From contig JACNKZ010000049.1 in the NCBI GenBank assembly GCA_014381785.1, positions 1-44,972 on the forward strand: DNA of 44,972 bases, read 5' to 3'. The position numbers and the translations under genes are program-made. The notes under the pieces were generated by a model. The model saw nothing but the letters and a program-made list of their open reading frames with translations, was not told the DNA's origin and did no database searches. The first letter of the stretch is position 1, and each line of letters opens with the position of its first letter. Origin of the DNA: Kiritimatiellota bacterium. Its GTDB lineage: Bacteria > Verrucomicrobiota > Kiritimatiellia > Kiritimatiellales > Tichowtungiaceae. Shown one piece after another: positions 32,901 through 40,425 of this stretch.

Positions 32901-32930
32901 AAAAGCCCCTCCGCGAGCGGAAGGGCTTTT
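32901..32930 (-). terminator. Intrinsic terminator of rpsO-pnp
   Basis: AAAAGCCC (32901-32908) pairs with GGGCTTTT (32923-32930) and TCCGC with GCGGA, interrupted by a single C/A mismatch, around a 2-nt loop. On the minus strand a T-rich run follows (plus-strand A-run 32897-32904), as expected downstream of pnp. The rest of the 32710-32980 gap holds one dispersed repeat and the upstream region of the phosphatase gene. Confidence 0.85.
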
Positions 32931-32940
32931 CATGTCCCCT

Positions 32941-32964
32941 GTCCGCCGTAGCCTTGGCGGAGGA
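32941..32964. repeat. Dispersed TCCGCC-GGCGGA repeat between pnp stop and its terminator
   Basis: TCCGCC and GGCGGA form arms around GTAGCCTT. On the minus strand this is the widespread unit whose translation reads S-S-A-K-A-T-A-D in many PVC/Bacteroidetes genomes (recognised from experience). It lies in the pnp 3' untranslated region. Confidence 0.6.
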
Positions 32965-32980
32965 GGAACCGGGGTGAAGC

Positions 32981-35152
32981 TTAGTCCGTGGCTTCTGCCT
33001 CGGCGTTGGCATCTTTGGCAGTGTCTTCGCCGTGAACTTCAGCATCTTTTTCAGCCATGGCCGCTTTGCGGCTGAGGCGGATTTTGCCGTCGCGGTCGAC
33101 GTCGAGGACCTTGACCCACATGGTGTCGCCCTCTTTACAGATGTCTTCGACTTTGCCGACGCGGAAGTCAGCGAGTTCGGAGACGTGCACGAGGCCGTCT
33201 TTACCGGGCAGGATTTCGACGAACGCACCGAAGTCGCGGATGGTGCGGACGGTTCCTTCGTAGAGGGCGCCGATTTCAGCTTCAGCGCAAATGCCGTTGA
33301 CGACTTTAAGCGCACCCAGCATAGCTTCGCCGTCGGAGCTGAAGATACTGACGGTTCCGTCTTCTTCAACGTCGATCTGCACGCCGTAGGTTTCAGTGAT
33401 TCCGCGGATGACTTTTCCACCGGGGCCGATGAGGGCACCGATTTTTTCCGGGTCGATTTTGACCACTTCAACACGCGGAGCATGAATGCTCATTTCTGCG
33501 CGCGGAGCGTCGATGACGGTCTGCATGTAGTCGAGAATTTCGAGGCGACCTTTAAGGGCCATCGCGAAAGCGCCTTCAACCTGGTTCCAGTTAAGGCCGT
33601 TGATTTTCAGGTCGACCTGGAAGGAGGTGATTCCTTCGCGGGTTCCGACGACTTTGAAGTCCATGTCGCCGCAGTGGTCTTCGGTTCCGAGAATATCGAT
33701 CACAAGGTCGGACTGTTCACCTTTGGTGAAGAGACCCACGGAGATACCGGCAACCGGAGCCTTGATCGGAACACCCGCATCCATAAGGGCGAGTACGCCA
33801 ACACAGGCGGAAGCCATGGAAGACGATCCGTTGGATCCCATGATTTCGGAAACAACGCGCACGGCGTAGGGATAGTCTTTCGGCAGGATCGGAACGATAC
33901 TGCGTTCAGCCAGGTTACCGTGGCCGATTTCGCGACGACTGGTGAATCCGAGGCGACCACACTCACCCACGCAGTAAGGCGGGAAGTTGTAGTGCAGCAT
34001 GAATTGTTTCTCGGTCGGACCGCCGGTCACAGCGTCCATGGACTGAGAATCTTTCTTCGGGCCGAGGGTAACAGTCGCGAGCGACTGCGTTTCACCGCGG
34101 TTGAAGATGGCGGAACCGTGCACGCGCGGCAATACGCCGACTTGTGCTTTCAGTTCACGCATTTCGTCGAAGCCTCGGCCACCGATACGCATCTTTTTCT
34201 CAAGCACGTTGTTGCGGAGGGTTTCGATTTCAAGTTCGTGGAAGGCGTGGAAGTAGTCTTCGTCGGTCATGTCCGGGAACACTTCAAGCATCTTCGCTTT
34301 TACTTCTTCTTTCAGCGCGTTAACCGCGTCCTGACGTTTGAGCTTGGCGCCTTCTCCGAGGATGGTGCTGAACTTCTCGCCACCGATTTCGCGCGCTTTA
34401 TCGAGGAGCGTGGTGTCTTTCTCAGCAACAACCACTTTCCATTCCGGCAGGCCGAGCTGTTTGCGCAGTTCGAACTGAGCGGCAATGATCGGCTGAATGG
34501 CTTCGTGCGCCACTTTCATGGCGGCGATGAAGTCGGCTTCGCTGATTTCCTCAGCAGACCCTTCGATCATCATGGTTTTTTCGGCGGTACCAACGTAAGT
34601 GAGGTCGAGGTCGCTTTTGAGCATGTCGTCGTGGGTGGGGTTCACAATGAGTTCCCCGTTGACGCGAGCCATGCGCACGCCACCGATCGGCCCACCGAAC
34701 GGCAGTTCGGTCAGCATAAGCGCGGCGCTTGATGCGTTGATGCTGAGGAAATCGCACGCACGGGTGCAATCGGTGGACATCAGCGTGTTGTTGATCTGGA
34801 CTTCATTATAAAACCCTTCAGGGAACAGGGTGCGGATCGGACGGTCCGTTACACGCATGGTGAGAATTTCCGATTCGGAAGGACGAGACTCACGTTTGAA
34901 GTATCCTCCTGGAAAGCGCCCTGCGGCATAAAACTTTTCGCGGTATTCAACCTGCAGCGGGAAAAAGTCGCACCCTTCGCGCGAATTGCCCGTGGTAACG
35001 GCTGAGAAGACGACATTGTCGCCGAATTGGCAGGAGACGGCACCAGCGGCTTGCTGTGCGAGGACTCCGGATTCAAAACTCATCGGCATGCCGCCGACTT
35101 CGAACTCTACTTTTACTGTATCTTTCATTTCTTTCCTTACTTCTGCATCCAT
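32981..35152 (-). CDS. pnp: Polyribonucleotide nucleotidyltransferase (PNPase)
   Basis: 723 residues in the canonical order: two RNase PH-like domains (first ~15-210, with [11 protein letters not shown]; second ~310-540, with [13 protein letters not shown] and [10 protein letters not shown]), a KH domain ([12 protein letters not shown]) and an S1 domain ([16 protein letters not shown]). PNPase degrades RNA 3'-5' using phosphate. It follows rpsO, the classic order, and an RNase III-type hairpin lies between them. The start gives [12 protein letters not shown]; initiation at the second Met is possible. A long antisense open frame is a codon-bias shadow. Confidence 0.98.
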   Translation of the reverse strand: MDAEVRKEMKDTVKVEFEVGGMPMSFESGVLAQQAAGAVSCQFGDNVVFSAVTTGNSREGCDFFPLQVEYREKFYAAGRFPGGYFKRESRPSESEILTMRVTDRPIRTLFPEGFYNEVQINNTLMSTDCTRACDFLSINASSAALMLTELPFGGPIGGVRMARVNGELIVNPTHDDMLKSDLDLTYVGTAEKTMMIEGSAEEISEADFIAAMKVAHEAIQPIIAAQFELRKQLGLPEWKVVVAEKDTTLLDKAREIGGEKFSTILGEGAKLKRQDAVNALKEEVKAKMLEVFPDMTDEDYFHAFHELEIETLRNNVLEKKMRIGGRGFDEMRELKAQVGVLPRVHGSAIFNRGETQSLATVTLGPKKDSQSMDAVTGGPTEKQFMLHYNFPPYCVGECGRLGFTSRREIGHGNLAERSIVPILPKDYPYAVRVVSEIMGSNGSSSMASACVGVLALMDAGVPIKAPVAGISVGLFTKGEQSDLVIDILGTEDHCGDMDFKVVGTREGITSFQVDLKINGLNWNQVEGAFAMALKGRLEILDYMQTVIDAPRAEMSIHAPRVEVVKIDPEKIGALIGPGGKVIRGITETYGVQIDVEEDGTVSIFSSDGEAMLGALKVVNGICAEAEIGALYEGTVRTIRDFGAFVEILPGKDGLVHVSELADFRVGKVEDICKEGDTMWVKVLDVDRDGKIRLSRKAAMAEKDAEVHGEDTAKDANAEAEATD

Positions 35153-35203
35153 TGCTGCCGGGAGCCTGCGAGGCCGGATGCGCTTACCTCTTAAGTGGAA
35201 ATT

Positions 35204-35236
35204 CCCCGTCTAGACGGTTTGCGCCTGTAGACGGGG
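35204..35236 (-). promoter_or_regulatory. rpsO-pnp intercistronic hairpin (possible RNase III site)
   Basis: CCCCGTCTA (35204-35212) pairs perfectly with TAGACGGGG (35228-35236) around a 15-nt loop, about 50-85 bases before the pnp start. In E. coli, RNase III cleavage of a hairpin at this place triggers pnp autoregulation; equivalence here is inferred from position only. Confidence 0.55.
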
Positions 35237-35249
35237 TTTAGAACAAGAC

Positions 35250-35271
35250 AGCCCCGCAGAAGTGCGAGGCT
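35250..35271 (-). terminator. Weak terminator-like hairpin just after rpsO
   Basis: AGCC/GGCT plus CGCA/TGCG arms with a 4-nt loop start 15 bases after the rpsO stop codon; only a broken T-rich tract (GTCTTGTTCT) follows on the minus strand. It probably attenuates or protects rather than fully ends transcription. Confidence 0.5.
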
Positions 35272-35285
35272 GACGTGGCTTGTAC

Positions 35286-35549
35286 TTAGCGGCGAAGGCC
35301 AAGGCGCTTGATCAATTCCTGATAGCGCGTGACGTCTTTTTTCGTCACATAACTAAGTAATTTGCGGCGTTTGTTGACCATGGTGATCAGGCCACGGCGC
35401 GAGCTGTGGTCTTTCTTGTGCACTTTGAGGTGCTCGGTCAATTCCGCGATATGGCTGGTCAGCAGTGCAACCTGCACTTCAACCGAACCGGTGTCGCGAT
35501 CGTTTTTCTGATACTCTTTTTTTATTTCCGCTGTTGCTGCCTGATCCAC
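35286..35549 (-). CDS. rpsO: 30S ribosomal protein S15
   Basis: 87 residues, the usual size. It contains [13 protein letters not shown], then [22 protein letters not shown] and the basic C-terminal [13 protein letters not shown]15 binds 16S rRNA early in small-subunit assembly. ATG 35549 is preceded by AAGGAG. It is the first gene of rpsO-pnp; upstream 35550-35655 probably holds the promoter, but I cannot pick a confident -35/-10 pair. Confidence 0.97.
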   Translation of the reverse strand: MDQAATAEIKKEYQKNDRDTGSVEVQVALLTSHIAELTEHLKVHKKDHSSRRGLITMVNKRRKLLSYVTKKDVTRYQELIKRLGLRR

Positions 35550-35655
35550 TATAGGCTCCTTCTATAAAACTCTTATTTTTTTCTCTGTCTCTATTTGAGC
35601 GCCGCAATATACAGGCGGCCTCACCCCTTGTAAACCGCAATATTCAGGAATTTTA

Positions 35656-35743
35656 GAGGGGATATTGGAGTTGTGAAGTATGGATTCATGGGGATATTCC
35701 CATATTTCCAACACTCCTCCACTCCATTACTCCATTCCCCTAT
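35656..35743. repeat. Inverted GGATATTGGAGT / ACTCCATTACTCC periodic repeats after ilvC
   Basis: GGGGATATTGGAGTTGTGAAG-like words at 35658-35677 are mirrored by CCATATTTCCAACACTCCTCC-like and ACTCCATTACTCCATTCCCC at 35701-35743. This belongs to the same word family as 3395-3556. The right arm touches the ilvC stop codon (35740-35742) and could act as its transcription end structure. Confidence 0.55.
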
Positions 35744-37215
35744 CGTGCGAGGGCCTTCATGGCGCCCATGGAGGCGCGCAGCTCCTCACCGACGATCTCA
35801 ACCAGATGGTTGCGGATCTCGTAATTGACTTCGACCAGCAGTTTGTTGTCAACCGACAGATCGGTCAGTTCCAGCCCTTTGCCGATCACATCGGTGCTGA
35901 TTCCGGCCATGAACTCCTCAAGCATCGGCACGGCGGCGTGAGCGAAGAGGTAGCAGCCGTACTCGGCGGTGTCGGAAATGATGCGGTTCATTTCGAACAG
36001 CTTCTTGCGGGCGATCGTGTTGGCAATAAGCGGGGTCTCGTGCAGGGACTCATAGTAAGCCGATTCCGGCTGAATACCCGACTCCACCATCTCTTCGAAG
36101 GCCAGCTCCACGCCGGCTTTCACCATCGCGACCATCAGAATGGCCTTATCAAAGTGTTCCTGCTCGGTGATTTCGCCGGCGGCTTCGGTCGCTTCAAACT
36201 CGGTTTCGCCGGTCGCTGTGCGCCAGCGCAGCAGATTGACATCGTCGTTGGCCCAGTCTTCCATCATCGTTTTGGAAAACTCGCCGGAGATGATGTCGTC
36301 CATGTGTTTTTCAAACAGCGGACGCAGGATGATCTTCAGCTCTTCCGACAGCTCGAACGCTTTCAGTTTCGCCGGGTTGGTCAGGCGATCCAACATATTG
36401 GTGATGCCTCCCTGCTTGAGCGCCTCGGTGATGGTTTCCCATCCGTACTGAATCAGCTGAACCGCCCACGCCTTGTCGATGCCGTTGGCGGTCATCTTAT
36501 CGTAGGAGAGCAGCGCGCCCGCCTGCAGCATGCCGCAAAGAATGGTCTGCTCACCCATCAGGTCAGATTTCACTTCGGCCACAAAAGAGGATTCCAGCAC
36601 ACCGGCGCGGTCGCCGCCCTGCGCAACACAAAGGGCTTTGGCAATTTCCATGCCGTTACCATTCGGGTCATTTTCGCCGTGGCAGGCGATCAACGTCGGA
36701 ACACCGAAGCCGCGCTTGTACTCTTCGCGCACTTCCGAGCCCGGAGATTTCGGAGCCACCATGATGACGGTGATGTCCTCGCGGATCAGCACACCCTCTT
36801 CAACAATGTTAAAACCGTGCGCATAACAGAAGGTCGCACCCTGCTTCATCAGCGGAACAACGGTTTCCACCACATTGGTGTGCTGTTTGTCGGGAGCGAG
36901 GTTCATAACGATATCCGCAGTCGGAAGCATTTCAGCGTACGTACCAACAGCAAATCCGTTTTCGGATGCGTTGAGGAACGACTGACGTTTTTCCGCAATG
37001 GCGGCATCACGAAGCGTGTAGGAAACGTCCAAGCCGCTGTCGCGCATATTCAGACCCTGATTGAGGCCCTGTGCGCCGCAACCGACGATGACAATTTTTT
37101 TGCCCTGAGCGGCTGTTGTGCCGTCAATAAATTCTGAAGCGTCCATAAAGCGGCAGGTGCCGAGTTCGTCAACCTGACGGCGAAGCGGAAGCGTGTTAAA
37201 CCAGTTTTGTCCCAT
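35740..37215 (-). CDS. ilvC: Ketol-acid reductoisomerase, class II (long) form
   Basis: KARI isomerises and reduces acetolactate/acetohydroxybutyrate in valine and isoleucine synthesis. 491 residues equals E. coli IlvC, with [11 protein letters not shown] start, the Rossmann motif [31 protein letters not shown], and duplicated C-terminal knotted domains. SD GGAG precedes ATG 37215. It is divergent from the ilvY-type regulator, as in Enterobacteria. A second, class I KARI lies 1.2 kb away on the other side of that regulator. Confidence 0.97.
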   Translation of the reverse strand: MGQNWFNTLPLRRQVDELGTCRFMDASEFIDGTTAAQGKKIVIVGCGAQGLNQGLNMRDSGLDVSYTLRDAAIAEKRQSFLNASENGFAVGTYAEMLPTADIVMNLAPDKQHTNVVETVVPLMKQGATFCYAHGFNIVEEGVLIREDITVIMVAPKSPGSEVREEYKRGFGVPTLIACHGENDPNGNGMEIAKALCVAQGGDRAGVLESSFVAEVKSDLMGEQTILCGMLQAGALLSYDKMTANGIDKAWAVQLIQYGWETITEALKQGGITNMLDRLTNPAKLKAFELSEELKIILRPLFEKHMDDIISGEFSKTMMEDWANDDVNLLRWRTATGETEFEATEAAGEITEQEHFDKAILMVAMVKAGVELAFEEMVESGIQPESAYYESLHETPLIANTIARKKLFEMNRIISDTAEYGCYLFAHAAVPMLEEFMAGISTDVIGKGLELTDLSVDNKLLVEVNYEIRNHLVEIVGEELRASMGAMKALAR

Positions 37216-37277
37216 GAGAGTTCTCCTTCTTTTAATTAAAAACGGCCCGTAGGGTATCTCAACTCCTGTGTTGCGTA

Positions 37278-37317
37278 AATTGATTTGATTTCAATTATAT
37301 ATTGCATAAAAAGCAAT
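37278..37317 (-). promoter_or_regulatory. Candidate IlvY operator and ilvC promoter
   Basis: Two inverted repeats lie in the ilvC-ilvY gap: AATTGA/TCAATT (37278-37283, 37291-37296) and ATTGC-N7-GCAAT (37301-37317), the latter matching the LysR-type TTGC-N7-GCAA box. On the minus strand a TATAAT (37299-37294) is followed about 80 bases later by the ilvC start. The 17-bp-spaced -35 region has no consensus, as expected for an activator-dependent promoter. Confidence 0.55.
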
Positions 37318-37363
37318 GGTACGGGATACAGGATGCGGGATTCGAGAAATGACAACAGTAAGA

Positions 37364-37428
37364 AACCACGAAATACACGAACCACACGAAATATATATCT
37401 CCGCTCAGCTTTCGTGTATTTCGTGGTT
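37364..37428. repeat. 17-bp inverted repeat AACCACGAAATACACGA just upstream of ilvY
   Basis: AACCACGAAATACACGA (37364-37380) is exactly mirrored at 37412-37428, separated by 31 bp. It is a member of the dispersed CCACGAAnnCACGAA family (decayed relatives near 42964-43000). It ends 11 bp before the ilvY ATG and would place a large hairpin over the ribosome site region of its mRNA. Confidence 0.8.
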
Positions 37429-37439
37429 AACACCCTTCT

Positions 37440-38321
37440 ATGAACATTCATGAGCTGAATAATTTCCTGACTCTGGTCGAAACACTGCATTTCGGGCAGG
37501 CCAGCCGCGCATGCAATCTCAGCCCGTCAGCGCTGACCCGCTCCATCCAAAGGTTGGAAGGGGAAATCGGCCAGCCGCTGTTCACGCGCGACAACCGCAA
37601 CGTCGCCCTCACCCCGGCGGGTGAGCGCATGAAGACCTACGCCCTGCGCACGCGCAGTGAATGGAAAACTCTGCAGGAAGAGCTGAAAGACGAGCCAACC
37701 ATTTCCGGAACCCTCTCCATCTACGCCTCCATCACCGCCGTCTACAGCCTGCTGCCCGATCTGCTCGAAACCTACCGCGCCGCTCACCCGCAGGTTCAGC
37801 TTGAGCTCAATACCGGCGCCGCCGAGCAGGCGGTCGATCAAGTGCTCGCCGGAGAAATTGACCTCGCGGTCGCCGCCCTGCCCGACCGCCCCGCCGCGCG
37901 GATCGAATTTCTGCCCCTGGCGGAAATCCCGCTGGTCTTCATCGCCCCGGTCAGCGGCGAATTCGCCGACCCGCCGCGCAAAGGCAAACAGCTCGACCTC
38001 GCACGCGCTCCGCTCGTGCTACCGCGCAGCGGGCTTTCGCGCAGTCGTCTCAACAAATGGTTAAAGGGGAAAGCAATCCAGCCGGACATTCGCTCCGAAG
38101 TTTCGGGGAACGAAGCACTGATTGCTATGGTGCGGCTCGGCTGCGGCATCGGCGTTGTTCCACAGCTGGTACTCGAACGCAGCCCCTTCCGCGACGAAGT
38201 GCAGATTCTACAAAACGCGCCGCAACTCGACCCCTACTCCGTCGGGCTCTGCGCCGCCAAGCGCTCCCTTACCCGTCCCGCCGTTCGCGCGCTGTGGGAT
38301 CTCGCCGCGCAAGCCCAATAA
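37440..38321 (+). CDS. ilvY: IlvY-type LysR-family transcriptional regulator
   Basis: 293 residues. The winged HTH (1-65) reads L-N-N-F-L-T-L-V-E-T-L-H-F-G-Q-A-S-R-A and S-P-S-A-L-T-R-S-I-Q-R-L-E, then G-Q-P-L-F-T-R-D-N-R-N-V-A-L-T, strikingly like E. coli IlvY. The effector domain includes the S-V/I-T-A-V-Y-S region and C-G-I-G-V-V-P-Q-L-V-L-E. IlvY activates ilvC in response to acetolactate, and here too it is divergent from ilvC. ATG 37440 lacks a clear SD because the upstream DNA is a mobile inverted repeat, so expression may differ from the ancestral state. The C-terminus ends about 30 bp before a double terminator. Confidence 0.9.
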   Translation: MNIHELNNFLTLVETLHFGQASRACNLSPSALTRSIQRLEGEIGQPLFTRDNRNVALTPAGERMKTYALRTRSEWKTLQEELKDEPTISGTLSIYASITAVYSLLPDLLETYRAAHPQVQLELNTGAAEQAVDQVLAGEIDLAVAALPDRPAARIEFLPLAEIPLVFIAPVSGEFADPPRKGKQLDLARAPLVLPRSGLSRSRLNKWLKGKAIQPDIRSEVSGNEALIAMVRLGCGIGVVPQLVLERSPFRDEVQILQNAPQLDPYSVGLCAAKRSLTRPAVRALWDLAAQAQ

Positions 38322-38349
38322 AAAACGGACCCTCCGAGGAGAGCCCGTT
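38318..38349 (-). terminator. Intrinsic terminator for the second KARI gene
   Basis: AACGG (38324-38328) with CCGTT (38345-38349) and CTCC with GGAG form the stem; on the minus strand a run of six or more T follows (plus-strand A-run 38318-38325). Confidence 0.75.
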
Positions 38350-38351
38350 GC

Positions 38352-38373
38352 AAAATCTGCTGTCGCAGATTTT
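38352..38373. terminator. Bidirectional hairpin AAAATCTGC-tgtc-GCAGATTTT
   Basis: A perfect 9-bp stem with 4-nt loop and A/T flanks lies between the convergent ilvY and KARI genes; its right arm includes the first base of the KARI stop codon. It is usable as a terminator on both strands. Confidence 0.75.
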
Positions 38374-39472
38374 AATTGGCGCCGCGACCGCCGACACCTT
38401 TTGTGCCTTTGGCGATATCTTTGGCTTTGCCTTTCGGACGCAGCGAACGGGAGGCCGCACCGGCCTGCCACATTTCGGAGTCGTGAATGGCTTTGAGTTC
38501 TTTTTCCAGACGTTCGCGATAGTTCTTCGCTCCGCAGACTTTCAGCACACGCTTGGCTTCATCTTTGTTTTTGACCGCTTTGTAGAGGTCTTTGAAGACG
38601 GGCAGTGTGGCTTTTTTGAACTTCGGTGACCAGTCAAGCGCACCGCGCTGCGCGGTGGCCGAGCAGTTGGAGAACATCCAGTCCATGCCGTTTTCGTCGA
38701 CGAGGCGGATCAGGCTCTGGGTGAGCTCTTCAACGGTTTCGTTGAACGCTTCGGACGGGCTGTGTCCGTTTTTGCGGAGCACTTCGTACTGCGCTTCCAT
38801 CACGCCGGCCAGGCAGCCCATCAGCACACCGCGCTCACCAACGAGGTCGGAGGTGACTTCTTTCTCGAAAGTAGTCGGGAAGAGGTAGCCGGATCCGATA
38901 CCAATACCGAGGGCCATGCAGCGCTCTTCGGCGTGGCCGGTCGCATCCTGGTGAACAGCGAAGCTGGAGTTGATGCCCGCACCACTCAGGAAGTTACGAC
39001 GCACGTTGAGGCCGGACCCTTTCGGGGCAACGAGAATCACATCGACATCTTCCGGCGGAATGATTTTGGTGAGGTCTTTGTAGACGATGGAGAACCCGTG
39101 GCTGAAGTAGAGGGCATCGCCCGCGTTCAGATTGCGTTTAACCTGCGGCCAGCAGATTTTCTGCGCAGCATCGGAAAGCAGGTACTGAATGACGGTACCC
39201 TTCTGAACCGCTTCTTCGATTTCGAACAGCGTTTCGCCGACCACAAAACCGTCGCGCTTAGCGCGGTTCCAGTCCTTCATGAATTTTTTGGACTGACCGA
39301 TAATGACGTTGAAGCCGTTATCGCGCAGGTTGAGCGCCTGGGCCGGGCCCTGCACGCCGTAACCGATGATGGCGATGGTTTCGTTTTTGAGGACCTTGCG
39401 GGCTTTCGCCAGCGAGAACTCTTTACGGGTAACGACGGTTTCTTTGGTTCCGCCAAAGTCAATGACTGCCAT
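38372..39472 (-). CDS. ilvC: Ketol-acid reductoisomerase, class I (Bacteroidetes-like)
   Basis: 366 residues starting M-A-V-I-D-F-G-G-T-K-E-T-V-V. It has I-I-G-Y-G-V-Q-G-P-A-Q-A-L-N-L, the ligand region L-V-A-P-K-G-S-G-L-N-V-R and A-F-N-E-T-V-E-E-L-T-Q-S-L. This is the single-knot short KARI as found in Bacteroidetes, not a fragment of the long form. It catalyses the same reaction as the gene at 35740. The C-terminal ~20 residues are Gly/Lys/Arg-rich. SD AAGGAG lies before the ATG. It is on the same strand as purQ upstream, separated by 103 bp with a hairpin. Confidence 0.94.
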   Translation of the reverse strand: MAVIDFGGTKETVVTRKEFSLAKARKVLKNETIAIIGYGVQGPAQALNLRDNGFNVIIGQSKKFMKDWNRAKRDGFVVGETLFEIEEAVQKGTVIQYLLSDAAQKICWPQVKRNLNAGDALYFSHGFSIVYKDLTKIIPPEDVDVILVAPKGSGLNVRRNFLSGAGINSSFAVHQDATGHAEERCMALGIGIGSGYLFPTTFEKEVTSDLVGERGVLMGCLAGVMEAQYEVLRKNGHSPSEAFNETVEELTQSLIRLVDENGMDWMFSNCSATAQRGALDWSPKFKKATLPVFKDLYKAVKNKDEAKRVLKVCGAKNYRERLEKELKAIHDSEMWQAGAASRSLRPKGKAKDIAKGTKGVGGRGAN

Positions 39473-39521
39473 AACTCTCTCCTTTTTTTATTTGAATCTA
39501 CGCTTCCCAAACACCACTAGA

Positions 39522-39538
39522 TCGGCTCATCGAGCCGA
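39522..39538. other. Hairpin TCGGCTC-atc-GAGCCGA between purQ and the second KARI
   Basis: A perfect 7-bp stem with 3-nt loop lies in the 103-bp gap 39473-39575. It lacks a T-run on either strand, so it may be a processing or stability element. Nothing else is recognisable in the gap. Confidence 0.45.
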
Positions 39539-39575
39539 CAAACTTTATTCAGTGTCTGTAAAATCTGTAACCCGG

Positions 39576-40373
39576 CTAGCCGGCGGCGAGAAATTTCACG
39601 CCGTTTTCAAAAAGTTTGAGTCCCAGTCCCTGGGGGGGGAGCGTTCCGTCGAGTTTTTGTTTGTCCCAGTTGGGGTGGTTCTCAGCAAAGAGGTAGGCCT
39701 CGGGGTGCGGCATCATTCCGAAGATGCGCCCGGTCGGGTCGCACAGCCCCGCGATCGCATTGAGCGAGCCGTTGGGGTTGGCCGGAAAATCCTGCGTCGG
39801 GGTTCCCGCATCGTCTGCATAGCGGACGGCGGCGCATCCCTGCGCTTCAATTTTTTCGATCACCGACGCGTCGGTGGTGAAAATCTTACCCTCGCCGTGG
39901 CGAATCGGCATCGGCATCGTGTCGAGCCCTTTGGTGAAGATACAGGGTGAGGCGCTTTCGAACTTCAGGTTGACCCAGAAGTTCTGGAAGGTTCCGCAGT
40001 CGTTCTGCATCAGGGAAACTTTGGGGTCAAAATAGTCGCCGTCAAAACCGGGCAGCAACCCGATCTTGGTCATCGTCTGGAAGCCGTTGCAGACCCCCAT
40101 GATGATTTTTCCGTCGTCGATAAACTGCTGCAGCTCGGCGCGCAGATGGTGCTTCACCCGCAGCGCGAATACATGGCCGCTGGTCATGTGGTCGCCGTAG
40201 GAAAAGCCGCCGATGAACATCATGCCCTGAAAATCGCGCATCTGCTGCGGCTTTTCAATCAGGTCGTTAATGTGTACTTGAACCGCGTCGGCGCCCGCCA
40301 GATTCCATGCATGGGCCGACTCCGCTTCGCAGTTCACTCCGTATCCGGTAATAATCAAAATCTTTGGTTTCAT
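39576..40373 (-). CDS. purQ: Phosphoribosylformylglycinamidine synthase, glutaminase subunit PurQ
   Basis: 265 residues of class I glutamine amidotransferase type. G-Y-G-V-N-C-E-A-E at the start is followed by F-I-G-G-F-S-Y-G-D, the nucleophile Cys in I-M-G-V-C-N-G-F-Q, and the His-Glu pair in M-M-P-H-P-E-A. It feeds ammonia from glutamine to PurL in step four of purine synthesis. It is ~35 residues longer than typical stand-alone PurQ (~225-230) and no purS/purL lies adjacent. ATG 40373 is near-certain from the family start. Confidence 0.93.
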   Translation of the reverse strand: MKPKILIITGYGVNCEAESAHAWNLAGADAVQVHINDLIEKPQQMRDFQGMMFIGGFSYGDHMTSGHVFALRVKHHLRAELQQFIDDGKIIMGVCNGFQTMTKIGLLPGFDGDYFDPKVSLMQNDCGTFQNFWVNLKFESASPCIFTKGLDTMPMPIRHGEGKIFTTDASVIEKIEAQGCAAVRYADDAGTPTQDFPANPNGSLNAIAGLCDPTGRIFGMMPHPEAYLFAENHPNWDKQKLDGTLPPQGLGLKLFENGVKFLAAG

Positions 40374-40398
40374 GAGCCTTGGAGTTAAACAGAATTTG

Positions 40399-40425
40399 AA
40401 CCGCTAATGAACGCTAATTTACGCC
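40399..40425. repeat. Degenerate AACCGCTAATGAACGCTAAT repeat overlapping the pabB stop codon
   Basis: The sequence is a decayed form of the AACCGCGAATGAACGCGAA ends seen in the 80-bp repeat. The TAA stop of the downstream-ending pabB gene (40419-40421) is formed within it. Confidence 0.6.

Noticed and set aside
33032-34732. 566-codon plus-strand open frame antisense to pnp
   Set aside because: It mirrors the codon positions of pnp, has composition typical of an antisense shadow (rich in F, V, H, D) and no domain; pnp itself is certain.
35680-37137. 485-codon plus-strand open frame antisense to ilvC
   Set aside because: Shadow of the ilvC reading frame; it starts in repeat sequence and lacks a ribosome site or family motifs.
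37546-37560. TCCAAAGGTTGGAAG in ilvY as a palindrome copy
   Set aside because: The codons spell I-Q-R-L-E-G, the conserved LysR-family recognition helix, so the resemblance is likely coincidental.
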